64,000 nt of DNA from Anthracocystis setariae (taxonomy: Eukaryota > Basidiomycota > Ustilaginomycetes > Ustilaginales > Ustilaginaceae). Shown one piece after another: positions 32,538 through 43,685 of the stretch. Within the stretch, counting starts at the first letter, position 1, and each line of letters opens with the position of its first letter. The stretch lies in contig CAKMXJ010000032.1 in assembly GCA_928724745.1 (NCBI GenBank), positions 1,736,001-1,800,000 of the forward strand, in the 5' to 3' direction. The notes beneath the pieces are model-generated. The model was not told the DNA's origin. It did no database searches and saw only the letters and a program-made list of their open reading frames with translations. Position numbers and translations under genes: made by a program.

Positions 32538-33070
32538 ACCTGCGCTTATGATTCCCTGCCTTGGTCGTTGTATTTGAACTCCCTCGCATGTATTTTGCGT
32601 GCCTCTGTTGTACTTGTGCCGCTGCTCCGTCACTGCTTGATCCCGTCCTGTCTGCTTACATTAGATGCTTAATATCAGTATACCATTGGACTCCAAGGCG
32701 AAGGAAGCATGCTCGAGTTGTTGCGGCTGTAATTTTGACATGTAGAAACATCGACTGACACTCAAAGAGGCGGCAGCGGTCTCGATTGGAACAGAAAAAT
32801 AATTCATTTGATAATAATCGCCAATCGGCTCCAACCGAAAACAAATCAATTCGTTTCTCGACACGCACACACGAGCGGCAAGCATTGTGCATCGATGTAC
32901 TGTACTGTAGTTGGCCTGTGCAGAGTTGGTGCTGCCCCTTTGCAGATGAAACAAGGAGCGCATGCTTACCCACGTTCTACAACACCTTTATCGTCTCGTC
33001 TCGTCTCTCTTTGTCTTCTGCCTCCTACCATCATCCTTATCGACGTCGACGAGCGCACAGACAAGCAACC
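32538..33070. other. Intergenic, NDC80 3' flank and CAP promoter
   Basis: A pyrimidine-rich leader (CTCGTCTCGTCTCTCTTTG) precedes the CAP start. No other feature seen. Confidence 0.4.
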
Positions 33071-34721
33071 ATGTCCGCACCAGGCATTGGAAATCTAAGC
33101 ACCTTGATCAAAAGGTAGGTGTGAAGCTAGATGCGATGTACGCTATGCTCATGGTACAAGCAAACTGACCGCTTCTTTGATCACCTCTGCTAATTACACT
33201 CATCCCCGAAGGCTCGAGGCAGCGGCTTCTCGCTTGGAGGATATCGCCCTCCACCAGACATCCCAGGCAGCTAGTGCACACAGGGAGCTCGCTCCTGCAG
33301 CAGCAGCAACAAGCGCAACTGGATCTGCTCCACCTCCCCCGCCTCCACCTCCCCCGGCCGCTGTCGAGCAGCCCAAGGAGGACCCAGCTGCCGTCAAGGC
33401 ATTCGATGAACAGATCGATGAGCCGTTGGACGAATTCAAGCAGCTGAGTGCCAAGATTGGCGGTCTTGTGCAACTGCAGGCTTCCGGTGTTCTCAAGGCC
33501 TTCAACGCGCAGCGCGATCTGATTCTGCTCGCGGCATCCAGCCAGAAGCCCGCGGGAGGCATCTCTTCACCTGTGTTTGCGGATCTGCTCAAGCCACTCC
33601 AGGCTGCTTTGACCGAAGTCATTGAGATCCGCGAGAAAAATCGTGGTGACAAGCAGCACTTCAATCACCTTAGCACCGTCAGCGAGGGTATTCCCGCCGT
33701 CGGTTGGGTGGCTGTTGAGCCCAAGCCCGGCCCGTACGTTGGCGAAATGAAGGATAGCGCGCAGTTCTATGCCAATCGCGTCGTCAAGGACTTCAAAGAT
33801 ACCGACAAGACACACGTAGAATGGAGCCGATCGTTCACCAAGCTCCTAGAAACGCTCAAGACGTACGTAATGAAGAATCACACGACCGGCTTGGTCTGGA
33901 ATCCCAAGGGCGGGGATGCTGCTTCGTTCAAGGCCAGCTCCAGCTCGGCTGCCTCGGGTGGTGCTCCTCCGCCGCCTCCACCGCCTCCGCCCGCCGCCGA
34001 AAGATCGGCGACTGCTACAGGCGGTGCGGCTGCTGGAGGCATGGATGCGGTCTTCGGTCAGCTTAACCAAGGCGAAAACATCACAAAGGGTCTCAAGAAA
34101 GTGGACGCAAGCCAGATGACACACAAGAATCCCGAGTTGCGCGGCTCTACAGCCCCTCCACCGACCAAAGCCGCTCCCCCTAAGCTTGCAGCCAAGCCTG
34201 CGCAACTCAAGGCCAAGAAGCCAGCCAAGACGCAGCTGGACGGCAACAAGTGGACCATCGAGTACCACGAGGACAACCGTTCAATCGTCATTGACCAGAC
34301 CGAACTCAACCAAACGGTCAACATCTTTAATTGCAAGAACAGCATCATCCAGATCAAGGGCAAAATCAATGCTGTGCAAATGACCAACTGTACAAAGACT
34401 TCGATCCTGGTCGACACACTCGTGTCGTCGCTCGAGGTTACAGGCTCGCCATCGTTTGCAGTACAGATCACAGGCAAGGCACCTACGGTTCTGCTCGACT
34501 CGTGTGACAGTGGACAGATTTATCTGTCGGAAAAGTCGCTCGATTCCGAGATCATTGCGGCAAAGTGCAGCGCCATCAATGTCAGCTTGCCCGTTCAGGG
34601 CGGTGAAGAGGGTGAATTTGAGGAGTACGCTCTACCCGAGCAGCTCAAGCACACCGTGGACAAGCTCAGCCAGAAAGGCAAGAGCCGAATCAAGACCGAG
34701 GTTGTTGCCCACATGGGATAG
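33071..34721 (+). CDS. SRV2: Adenylyl cyclase-associated protein (CAP/Srv2)
   Basis: Exon 1 is 44 nt (33071-33114) and joins 33212-34721 through a GTAGGT...AAG intron of 97 bp, giving 517 aa and the N-terminal motif IKRLEAAASRLEDIA, the cyclase-binding signature of CAP. The helical CAP_N domain follows, then two polyproline tracts with a WH2-like/linker region (MDAVFGQLNQGENITKGLKKV), then the C-terminal beta-helix CARP domain from WTIEYHEDNRSIVI to the end. CAP recycles cofilin-bound actin and links adenylyl cyclase to Ras signalling in fungi, where cAMP controls dimorphism. Assignment rests on full-length domain order. Confidence 0.95.
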
Positions 34722-35313
34722 AAGTATCCACTGGATCCACTGGAAATCAATACATGATTCTTTATCTCTGAAGCCATGACGGTCACTCACAACGAAAAGC
34801 CTCTCAGTGGTATAGGTGAGGAGCCACTTTCGTGTCCGCTGTGTTATAAGAATGCGCACCATGTAGCGGACAAAGTGAGGTCTGCAACGGCGAGAATTTC
34901 GACCTTGACAGCCTTGCTCGAAAGATAGAGCGCCCGCCCAAGTGGAGTAACGCAACAAACGCCCGCGGGAGGCGCGAATTTTAGGCGTTTTCGGTTAATA
35001 CAAACGCATTCGCATCCGCATTCGCATCCGCAGCCGGTCGGTTGGTTGGTCGGTTAGTTTATTGCACGCCACTCACTCTCTGTGCTTGCTCACTGACCAC
35101 CACCCCACATCCGCTTCATAGCCATCAATTCTCCCTGCATACCATCTCGTCTTGACCCATTCCGCCGCCTTGTTTGCTCCATCTCGTTCACAATCACACT
35201 GCAATTGGAGCTGAGCAGCTTCGACGGCTCTCGAAGATCCGACGCCCCCTGGCGCACATTCTGGAACTCGCCAAGCCACTGTTCCAACATCGCTTATCAT
35301 CCAAGCCGCAATC
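34722..35313. other. Intergenic between CAP and the F-box gene
   Basis: Contains short tandem CGCATTCGCATC and GGTTGGTTGGTCGGTT repeats around 35006-35056, probably in the promoter of the F-box gene. No gene. Confidence 0.45.
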
Positions 35314-37080
35314 ATGAATGGTGAACCATCCAGGGTAGGGCTTCTATCCCTGCCACCAGAGATTCTCGACAGCATCGCGAGCTACGCTGCCATGTCAGAT
35401 ACCTCGTTTGCTTCCTCCTCCCCTTCCACACCCTGCAGTTTCTTGTACGATGCTTCCATCCGACCGTCCAATGTAGTGACCCCTCCCACCGACCTGCACG
35501 CCCTGCAACTCGTATGCAAGCATCTCCACTCTCTTCTCAGCCTCGAATCCAATCCTCGTCTATACGCACGCGTGTTTCGCACCAAGTTCGACACGGCGGC
35601 AATTGGGCGTCGCTTTGGCAAATCTGCACTCACCTCGCATAACTTGGCTAACGAGCTTCGTCGCAGATGCAAGCTTCTCAAGCGCATGAGACGTTGCGTA
35701 ATCATTGGCGATATCCGTACCGAAGGTCTTGACGAGAACGACGAGTCTCTCACTGAGATGCTCTGGCTGGCCTACCTGATGATGCTTGAGAATGATGGCT
35801 TGAATTACGAGCAACTTGTTTGGGCGCAACTGCACAGCTTCTTGGCGCTGCATCACGCAACCGAGATGCTCGATGGAGCTGTACAAGCGGGCTATCCCTC
35901 CGACGCAGTACACAAGGCGTTGGCGTTGCACCTAGTGTATCTACTCACCGATCCGGAGCAACTAGCTCTCGAACCACGCCCCGAGGCTGTAGAGCGGCTC
36001 TTTGTCCTACGTCCTTTTGTTTTTGCCGCACACAAGTTTGATGCCTACATGGCATCTTGGACCCTCCGAAACCTACCTGTCTCCTCCAATCAAGCGCGCA
36101 ACGGAAACACTGCCATCGCTTGCTCTGCTGAATCGCCCACATCCCAATCCGCATCGGGCGGACCACTAGCAAGCAATCCTTTCTTGGCAGATCTCACGCC
36201 TCGCGATCGTAGCTGTCTCGTTGAGCACGTCGGTGGACGCATCCGAATTGCATCGCCCATCTTGGCACAGGGAGCATGTTTCTCGTTCTTTATGAAGGTG
36301 GAAAAGGATCCTGCCGTACAAGTCTTGGCGGCTCTCAACGACCCGGACGATCCGACTTCGACCACAGGCATGCGTCAACCCACCACCACCCGCCCGCCGC
36401 TTACGCTCACTTCCACCGACCATGACCACGATGTCACGCGTCTGCTTTCCTGCCTCGATCCCAACCACTCGCCTGGTCTTCCACCACTTTTCTTCAAAGG
36501 CATGTTTGAAGGCATCTGGGAGGGTCGATTCAGCTTTTTCGATTTCGATTCTTACCGAGAGATGCTGGCCGGTCGTATGCGAAGTCTGTACGAAGGTCCG
36601 TTTGGCGAACAGCCTCAGATTTGGAAGATTCGCGAAAAGATTGTCAAGCTCGGTCCAGGCGAACTTGAGGGAGGCAAGGGAAGCGTGTTGGCCGCCGGAT
36701 ATACCAGCACCGATCCTCAAGATATGGCAACGGGTGTAGCAGCGGGAGTGGATGCAAAGGGCAAGGGCAAGGCGTTGCCGGATGATTGGGACAAGTATCC
36801 TAGTTTCCCGAACGAGGACGGGAGGGAGAGGTACGAGATTTTGCTTTCGGGGACGGGCCATTCGGCTTGGGGGAGATTCGTGGTCAGAGGCAGGGTGAGG
36901 AGCTGGGATGGAATGTTGATCATGACAAAAGAGTATAGACCAGATGGGAGGGGTAAGTGGTTGTATAGAGGCTACTCGGTTGCTGGCGGCAAGTTGGTTG
37001 GTCGATGGAGAGATACGTTTACGCCGGAGAACATGTATGGTTACGAGGGGTGTTTCTTGTTCCAGCGAAGAGGCGCTTAA
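35314..37080 (+). CDS. F-box protein of unknown substrate
   Basis: Single exon, 588 aa. The N-terminus LLSLPPEILDSIASYA ... LQLVCKHLHSLL is an F-box that would bind Skp1 in an SCF ubiquitin ligase. No WD40 or LRR substrate domain is evident. A large alpha-helical middle (ELRRRCKLLKRMRR ... EMLDGAVQAGYPSDAVHKAL) is followed by a C-terminal region that looks beta-rich (GTGHSAWGRFVVRGRVRSWD ... WLYRGYSVAGGKLVGRWRDT), as in several basidiomycete F-box proteins of unknown role. The domain call is secure for the F-box only. Confidence 0.75.
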   Translation: MNGEPSRVGLLSLPPEILDSIASYAAMSDTSFASSSPSTPCSFLYDASIRPSNVVTPPTDLHALQLVCKHLHSLLSLESNPRLYARVFRTKFDTAAIGRRFGKSALTSHNLANELRRRCKLLKRMRRCVIIGDIRTEGLDENDESLTEMLWLAYLMMLENDGLNYEQLVWAQLHSFLALHHATEMLDGAVQAGYPSDAVHKALALHLVYLLTDPEQLALEPRPEAVERLFVLRPFVFAAHKFDAYMASWTLRNLPVSSNQARNGNTAIACSAESPTSQSASGGPLASNPFLADLTPRDRSCLVEHVGGRIRIASPILAQGACFSFFMKVEKDPAVQVLAALNDPDDPTSTTGMRQPTTTRPPLTLTSTDHDHDVTRLLSCLDPNHSPGLPPLFFKGMFEGIWEGRFSFFDFDSYREMLAGRMRSLYEGPFGEQPQIWKIREKIVKLGPGELEGGKGSVLAAGYTSTDPQDMATGVAAGVDAKGKGKALPDDWDKYPSFPNEDGRERYEILLSGTGHSAWGRFVVRGRVRSWDGMLIMTKEYRPDGRGKWLYRGYSVAGGKLVGRWRDTFTPENMYGYEGCFLFQRRGA

Positions 37081-37676
37081 TGAGCCCCCTTGTATGACTT
37101 GTCAATCATGATCGCGCTCGCCAACAACCGCGGTTCCTAATCTCATGCAGGTTGTATACACCCTGCCACCCTGCCACATGATGCTGGGCTGGGGATGCTC
37201 GCTTTGACCAGTGATTGTAGTGTCAGATGATGAAAAGCGGCACGCTGCGTGGTTTGTGTGGATGACAATTCAAGAGCGGGAAGCGAGCTAAGATCCAAAT
37301 CTGTAGCGGGGGCCTTTGGAAGACTGGGCGACATTGAGAGCCCTTGTCGTGCAAGCGGCTTTGTCGAAACAACACTCAAAGCTCGGAGGGGGGGACCCAT
37401 TTCTCTCTCACAGACGACGGGAAGAATTGTTTTGGTAGCAGAAGCCGGATGAAGTTTTTGAGATTTTTGGGGGACACCTTCAACTCTTGGAATCCATTCG
37501 TCGGGTTGATGGACGAGGAGTTTAAGAGAGGGGGGGGGGGGGGTTGTTGGGAGGTGTGGTGTGAGAGGATGTTATCTGATGATACATGGTGGGTGGGGGA
37601 GAGGGGCGGCGTAGTGTCTACGCTCATGCGGAAAACGAGGACAGAGAGGCTGCGAATAGAAGGGGATGGAAACGCT
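37081..37676. other. Convergent intergenic region, F-box and P1 genes
   Basis: 3' flanks of both genes. A run of about 13 G lies near 37530-37542. No gene supported. Confidence 0.4.
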
Positions 37677-38994
37677 TTAGTCGAAGAGACCGAAGCCCAT
37701 GTCGTCATCGGACTCCTCCTTCTCCTCCTCCTTCTTCTCCTCCTTCTTCTCCTCACCAGCAGCGGCAGGGGCGGCACCGCCGGCAGGGGCAGCGACAGCA
37801 ACAGCAGCACCTCCACCACCAACGTTGGTAAGGAGCTCCTTAACGTCCTTGCCCTCGAGAGCCTTGGCCAGGAGGGTAGCCCAGATGGGCTCAACGGGAA
37901 CACCGGCAGCGGTGGTCAGCTGGACGATCTTCTCGGACTGTCATGGCGGAGATAGTAAACATGTGATGTGAGAATGGTTAGTAGGGTTATAGGAGGAAGG
38001 TCTGAGTGGTCAGTCGGCAGAAGGAGGAAAAAAGAGAGAAGCTGAATAGCATCGCAGTAGCAGGGCTGGTAGCAGGCTGAGACTGCGAAATGACTTTGCA
38101 GTTGCTTCCTTCCCAATTATCGAACGATTGATGCCTCTTGACTAATGCTTGTTCCACCTCAACACTGTGCCGTTTCCGCATACGCAAGGGAATGAGCGAC
38201 CACGACATTTGCGAAGAACCACTGGCATGTGCCAAGTTTCCATCAACCGCGGCCTAGATCTCGTCGCAGCCAACGTCGAGGATAGCCATCGCGTGTCATC
38301 CGTCTGCATCACAGCAAGAATATTGTTGGAGCGATGACTGCGCTGTGGATGGGGTTGATTGGACAGTTTGCTGTTTGCAAGCTTTCCTGAATGTCCTGAC
38401 CTCCAGACCAAGTGTCGTCCAATATCCACAAGAGTCCGTAACTGTAACCCCTGATCATTTAGGAAGGCGTTGAACAGTATCGACTGCGCTATTTCGTTCG
38501 TACTTTTGTGTTGTTGTCAACTTCCTAATTTGCATATCCTTTGGCGTCCTTGTTCCGTTTGGTCTGTATAGCTCCAATCTCGGATTCCCAATCCAGTGAC
38601 GATGTCCATATCTCTGCAAGATCTGTCCTGGTTTAGCCATGTGATTGTCTTCTGATAGGGATGCCGTCACTGCTGCTGCTGTTGTCATGCTGACCTTGGG
38701 TTGTCGAAATGCTACTGCTGATGCTTTCCAGACTTCTGTCTCTTTGACCTTTTGCTGCTGAGTGTCGAATGGAATACGTACGGTGATCTCGAGACCCTCG
38801 TCAGCGAGGATGAGCGAAGCGTAAGTGGCGGCAAGATCGCTGTTCATCATGCCAAGTTGGATATGTGTAAGTGTTGGTAGGAGAGTTGCACAAGATACGG
38901 TCAGGATTCTGTTCTTTTCGTCGTGCTGTATGCTGGGGTTTCCCGTTGTTGGGTTGGTTGTTGTCGGTGTTGGGGAAACTTACGAGGAAGCCAT
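37677..38994 (-). CDS. RPP1: 60S acidic ribosomal protein P1
   Basis: Exons on the minus strand 38994-38984 (MAS plus two bases), 38839-38782 and 37937-37677, joined to 330 nt (109 aa). Donors GTAAGT and GTACGT, acceptors CAG. The product starts [19 protein letters not shown], continues through [16 protein letters not shown], an Ala/Gly/Pro hinge and a Glu/Lys-rich stretch, and ends [12 protein letters not shown], the universal P-stalk tail that recruits elongation factors. Intron 2 is 844 bp, about ten times the usual intron here, and intron 1 is 144 bp. Long introns in ribosomal protein genes often carry regulatory or snoRNA content; none is proven here. Confidence 0.95.
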
Positions 38995-39713
38995 TTTGAC
39001 TATGTGATGAGATATCGAATGGATACTTGACGATAAGTGGAGAAGGAGGAAGCAAGTAGCTGATCGCGAGCGAGCTCGATGTGCAACTCAGACCGTCGCC
39101 GACCTTCCCAAGTCAGTCAGTCAGTTAGTCAGTCAGTCAGCCGCACGCTCTGGGAGCTTTGGCTGCTCAATGCTCCGCACACTCGAGGCTTCCACGCCAA
39201 TTGTCTATACTGTGCTGTGCTGTGCTGTGCAGTGCGATCTGTTGATTGCCGCTCTGCCACTGTGTCGACGCAATGGTACGATCGAGAAAATCACGTGAAG
39301 CTCGGCCGAGGATCATTTTTTTTGATAGGTAATTGTGGTGTTGAGCTCGGATCGGGTCAACCAAGGTGCCGATTGAAAATGACGAGAAAGACGTGTCAGA
39401 CCGCGTCTTGTAAACAGTGATTTCAAGTGGTGATCAGATGTGTCAGATCTACCCTGAATCAACACTGCGGCTTGATGCCGATCTCAAGACCGATGTGCAA
39501 GAGAAATGCGGGCCCCCGCTTACTCTTAGCCGGTCATAAAACCGGCATGTCATCGTTACACTCCGCTCGGTCCACATGGATTTGGCGACGAGCCCAACGT
39601 TGCTTGACAACCTCGACCTATTCTATGACCTCTGACCTTGATCATGCGATAACATCTCAGTCTACCTGATCAATTGCCTATACGATCAACCAGCCTCATC
39701 ATCGCAGCAAGCG
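38995..39713. promoter_or_regulatory. Divergent promoter region, RPP1 and mitochondrial carrier
   Basis: Contains a CAGT/TAGT tetranucleotide repeat at about 39113-39141 and a TGTGC repeat near 39210-39230. Expected to drive a strongly expressed ribosomal gene on the minus side. No defined motif claimed. Confidence 0.4.
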
Positions 39714-40775
39714 ATGTCGTCAAAAAGTATACCGGCCAATGTCCTCGCCGAGGAGCTGGCGATATCGGCCGCCGTAGAACAGCCACCTTCGCCAACTCAC
39801 TCGCAATCATACACCCTCGCGGCAACTTTCGCATCAGCAGGTTTCGGCAATGCAATTTCAGCAGCATGCACCAACCCTGCCGACATCGTCAAGGTGCGCC
39901 AGCAGCTGCTGGTCGACAGGACGCGAGCCAATTTTGTCGGCATCGCATCCGAGATGGCCAAAAGGGAAGGCATCAAGGCATTCTGGAACGGAGTCACAGC
40001 CTCATGTCTGCGAGAGTTGACCTACAGTACCATCCGATTCGGACTGTATGAGACGTTCAAGGAGTTTTATGGTAATGCGTTGGGAGTTAGCGAGACGAGT
40101 TTTGCGCTCAAGGCATTGAGTGGGATTTCGAGTGGAGCTATCGGTAGTGCGATCGCCTGTCCGACTGACTTGATCAAGGTGCGAATGCAAGCCATTCGTC
40201 CCACCGGTCAACCACCATACCGCAACACGTTTGTTGCGTTCGCCCACGTCTATCGCGAAGGCCACAGCTTTGTCGGCGGCATCAAGAGCCTCTACCGCGG
40301 CGTAGGCCCAACCATCATCCGAGCAGCCGTCCTGACCAGCTCTCAAATCGCCTCGTACGACCAAGTGAAAACCATCCTGAAATCCAACAAACTCATCAAC
40401 GAAGGTTTCGCCCTCCACCTTTCCGCCTCCATGGTCGCCGGTCTCGCATGCTCCATCACCAGCGCCCCCTTCGACACTGTCAAGGTTAGACTCATGCAGG
40501 ACAAATCAAGACAATTCAAAAACGCCTTCGACTGCCTGGCAAAACTCATCGCAAACGAAGGCCCTTTGGCCCTCTACAAAGGCTTCGCAATGTGTTGGGC
40601 CCGTCTAGGCTCACACACCGTCATCTCCTTGATAGTAAGTCCCTCCTCCCCCTAAACTCACATTTCTTCATACACTAACCCTCCCCCCCTCCCCCACCCA
40701 CTCTTCTTCTTTTCCACCCCACCTTTCCAGCTCTTCGAAAGATTCCGCACACTCTTCGGCGTCAAACCCCTCTAG
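39714..40775 (+). CDS. Mitochondrial carrier protein (UCP/dicarboxylate subfamily)
   Basis: Exons 39714-40634 and 40731-40775; GTAAGT donor, CAG acceptor, 321 aa. Three repeats each carry the carrier signature: PADIVKVR, PTDLIKVRMQ and PFDTVKVRLMQ, on odd-numbered helices. LRELTYSTIRFGLYE in helix 2 and the overall pattern resemble the uncoupling-protein/dicarboxylate/oxoglutarate branch. It should sit in the inner mitochondrial membrane and exchange anions; the exact substrate cannot be read out. The last 15 residues (LFERFRTLFGVKPL) come from the tiny second exon. Confidence 0.88.
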
Positions 40776-41157
40776 ACGTCGCTCTATCCCTCCCACCCGC
40801 CACGCGCACTCAGTCGAGACATACACTGCGATAGTCATTACGGATAAGAATTGTTCATGTTCGGCAGAGCAACCATAGAATGCATAAAAGAGGAACAAAA
40901 AGAAAAACACAAAGAGCCGAAACCGGGCAAGGAAATCGAGAGAAATGGGAATGACGAAGAGGGGGAGGGGGAGGGGGTCTGAATACAAGCAAAAAAAAAA
41001 AAAAAAAAGAATGTACGCATGCCTAGAAGCGATACCAGTCGATGGAGCCAGCGCTCAGAGCAAGACAAGAGGACATGAGACTTTGCAGATACGAGCATCG
41101 GGGAAAGCAGTGGAGAGTTGAAACGGGTGCTGGACGGTCGACATTGCTCTGTCCAGT
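40776..41157. other. Convergent 3' region with poly(A) tract
   Basis: 3' flanks of the carrier and of the unknown gene on the minus strand. A run of about 18 A at 40989-41007. Confidence 0.4.
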
Positions 41158-41299
41158 TTAGAAGCGACGACCACTAGCAGGCACAGGACCTCGTGCCAGC
41201 TGAGGTGGCGGTGCGTAGCCCTGCATCGGCATGCCTTGCTGTGGCATTGGGTAGCCTTGCGGAGGAGGTCCTCGGTAGCCCTGAGGAGGCGGTGGCCCG

Positions 41300-41338
<39 letters not shown>

Positions 41339-42276
41339 GGCTGTGGCTGTGGCTGTTGCTGATACATTTGCGGGTTAGGCTGTGGGCCGGGACCGGGTCG
41401 CATCTGAGCAGGACTAGAGACCTGGCTCGGACCTCGGTAGCCGGCGTTGACACCGGCCTGTGGTTGTGGCACAGGCATTGGCACTTTGGCAGCAGGAGGA
41501 GGAGGATTTGCGCCGCCGCGAACAGCGCCTACAACGGGTCGACTGGAAGGCACCGCCTTGGACGCAGCAGGAGCCGATGCGCTTGGTTTTGGCTCGCTGC
41601 TTTGCGCAGCCTTGATGATCTCGTCGTCAAGCACGTTGAGTGCGGCACAGAGGACGATCCACTCGACCATGTCCTCATTCCCTTCACCAAGGGTTTGCCA
41701 TACAGCCTTCTCCTCTGGCGTCTTTCCTGCGATAGTGACGCGCGTCCCGCCTCCTCCTCCACTGCCCGCGGCCGCATTCTTTTGGATCTTGCCAAACTCG
41801 ATACGTTTTGGAGGGATAAGATGGCCTGCATAGGTGAAATAGAACATAGTCCACCAAGTGGCGTTCGGGTTTGGCTTCGAGATCTGGAAGAGAGGCTGCT
41901 CGTGGCCCGGGGCATCCGGATTGGGCAGCGTAAGCTTGTAGACCGGTGCGTGGATACCCGTATTTGTAATGGACCACTTGAGGTTGCGCGAAGCTTCGCA
42001 TCGAACCGTCTTGGTATCATGACCATTCGAATGGCCTCCTTCAGAGGATGCGGGTCCACCGGGACCTCGGGAGCCGGGGGGAGGGACCATCTTGGCAACG
42101 CAGAGGTCACCTTGGGGGGAAGGAGTCAGGAGATAGGTCTCTTTATTGTAGTTGGTGTGGATGTAGGAATAGAGGGTGTGGTGCGGTTGACCGTAGGGGG
42201 TGACGATAAGGGTGGGGAGGTGATTTGGAATGGGCGCATGGTTGGGCGACGTGTAGATGGAGTAGACTGCCGACAT
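41158..42276 (-). CDS. Conserved fungal protein of unknown function with polyQ/Pro tail
   Basis: The open frame extends to 42837, but that start is GTG and the extra 187 residues look like leader sequence; the first ATG (42276, MSAVYSIYTSPNHAPIPNHL) gives 372 aa. Residues 1 to about 230 look folded and beta-rich (TLIVTPYGQPHHTLYSYI, LKWSITNTGIHAPVYKLTL, ATWWTMFYFTYAGHLIPPKR) and include the helix EDMVEWIVLCAALNVLDDEI. The rest is Pro/Gln-rich with a polyglutamine run (41301-41338) and ends PVPASGRRF. I recognise no named family. It could be a cytosolic scaffold; no signal or membrane segment is seen. Confidence 0.6.
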
Positions 42277-43685
42277 GACGGGCAAGTATGTGTCGGTAGC
42301 TCGTTGACTGCGATGATCTGAAGACTGGTTTGGTAATGGGACGGTTGACACCGAAAGCTTGATTGAGATGGTCCGGATGACCCGATCAGAGATGGACTCG
42401 AAGCTTTCCCAAGAAGAGAAAGTACTAGTTCGGGAGGCTACCGATCGATCTGCGCACGACTGTTGATGTGTTTGAAGCGTGTACGGTGTTAGCAAAGAGC
42501 CGCGCAGATGAATTTGGCCTCTGGATCGATGGACAAGAGTGGTGAAAGAGTGTCGGATGGGGGTTAAAGACGAGGTTATCGCTCGAAGGCCAAGATCACG
42601 CGAGTGGTGCAGACCGATCCCAAGGTTGAATACGTGGAGTGCGAGGTTTGCTGAACAGAATGCAATGGAGTGAGTGCAAAGGGGACAGAGATGACAGTTA
42701 GGAGAGGAGGGATGGAGAAAATCGAGGATCAGAGGGGGGCAATGGAAGTTGGAGAGGGGAGAAGATTGACAATAATGATGATGGTGGTTGAGGATGGATG
42801 AGAAAGGGGTGTGATGTCTGGCTGTCTTTGTCGACACAGCGTGCGCACGCCAAATCCGTTATGCGCTGCTGCTGTCTCTGAATATTGTACTGTACTTGTG
42901 CAGTGTGAGTGTATCGCATCGAGTTGAGTTGAAAATTACACACTCAGCATAGCATAGCATGGCATGGCATGTCTGTGTTGGGCTGGCTGGCTGCCTGCTG
43001 CCGAAACCGGAATTGGAGTTGTTGCATTAATTTTGATTTGTTTAGCGACTGGTCAGATGCCTGTCGATCATGACCCCCGTTTCAGCAGATGTTTCTGGCC
43101 AAGCGAGGGTGCAGCGGTAGTGCGTGTCTAGATTTTGTCTGTGTTTTTTTTTTTTTTTTTCTCTTGCGAGATGGAACCGCGAGTGCTTGCTTGCTTGCTT
43201 GCTTGGCTGCTCGATTGCTCGCTTGACTGCATTTGCCAAGGCAGGCGACCGAGCCACGGGAAAAAAGAAAAAGAAAAAGGGGAAAGTCGAGGAATGCATC
43301 ATTGACAGTCTAACAAGATCAACATTATTCAGAATCTTGATTTTTTTTCGGCTGTAAGAATGTTTAGTCGTGCGGAGTCAACAAAGTGATGATGGAACTG
43401 CACTCCACTCCACATGCAATAAAATATGCCGAAAGAAACGTTGTGCTCTGATGAAATCGCGAGGCTGCATCACGTTTGAGCCATTTTTCCCACACGGCTT
43501 TGCACACCTCGAATCGCCGGAAACCGGTTCTTCCTACGAATTCCTCTCCTCCACTCTTCCAAGCTTGGTACCTCGTTTCCATCTACTTGGGGTTTCCCTC
43601 ACATAACCTCGAGCGAGGAGACTTGTCAACTCTCATACCCCAGCGCTGGCCAACCGAATCCTTCTTTCGGTTGCAAAACGTCAAA
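42277..43685. promoter_or_regulatory. Long divergent region upstream of the unknown gene and ATM1
   Basis: 1.4 kb. Carries an open but ATG-less leader of the minus gene up to 42837, an AGCAT/GGCAT pentamer repeat at 42946-42971, a T run near 43145-43160 and a GCTT tetramer repeat at 43185-43205. No additional gene supported. Confidence 0.45.

Noticed and set aside
38240..38400. snoRNA in the P1 intron
   Set aside because: Only approximate C-box and D-box strings were found, some on the wrong strand; not enough to call a gene.
41158..42837. 559-aa form of the unknown protein
   Set aside because: Starts with GTG, and the added region has no ATG and looks like leader sequence; the ATG at 42276 is better.
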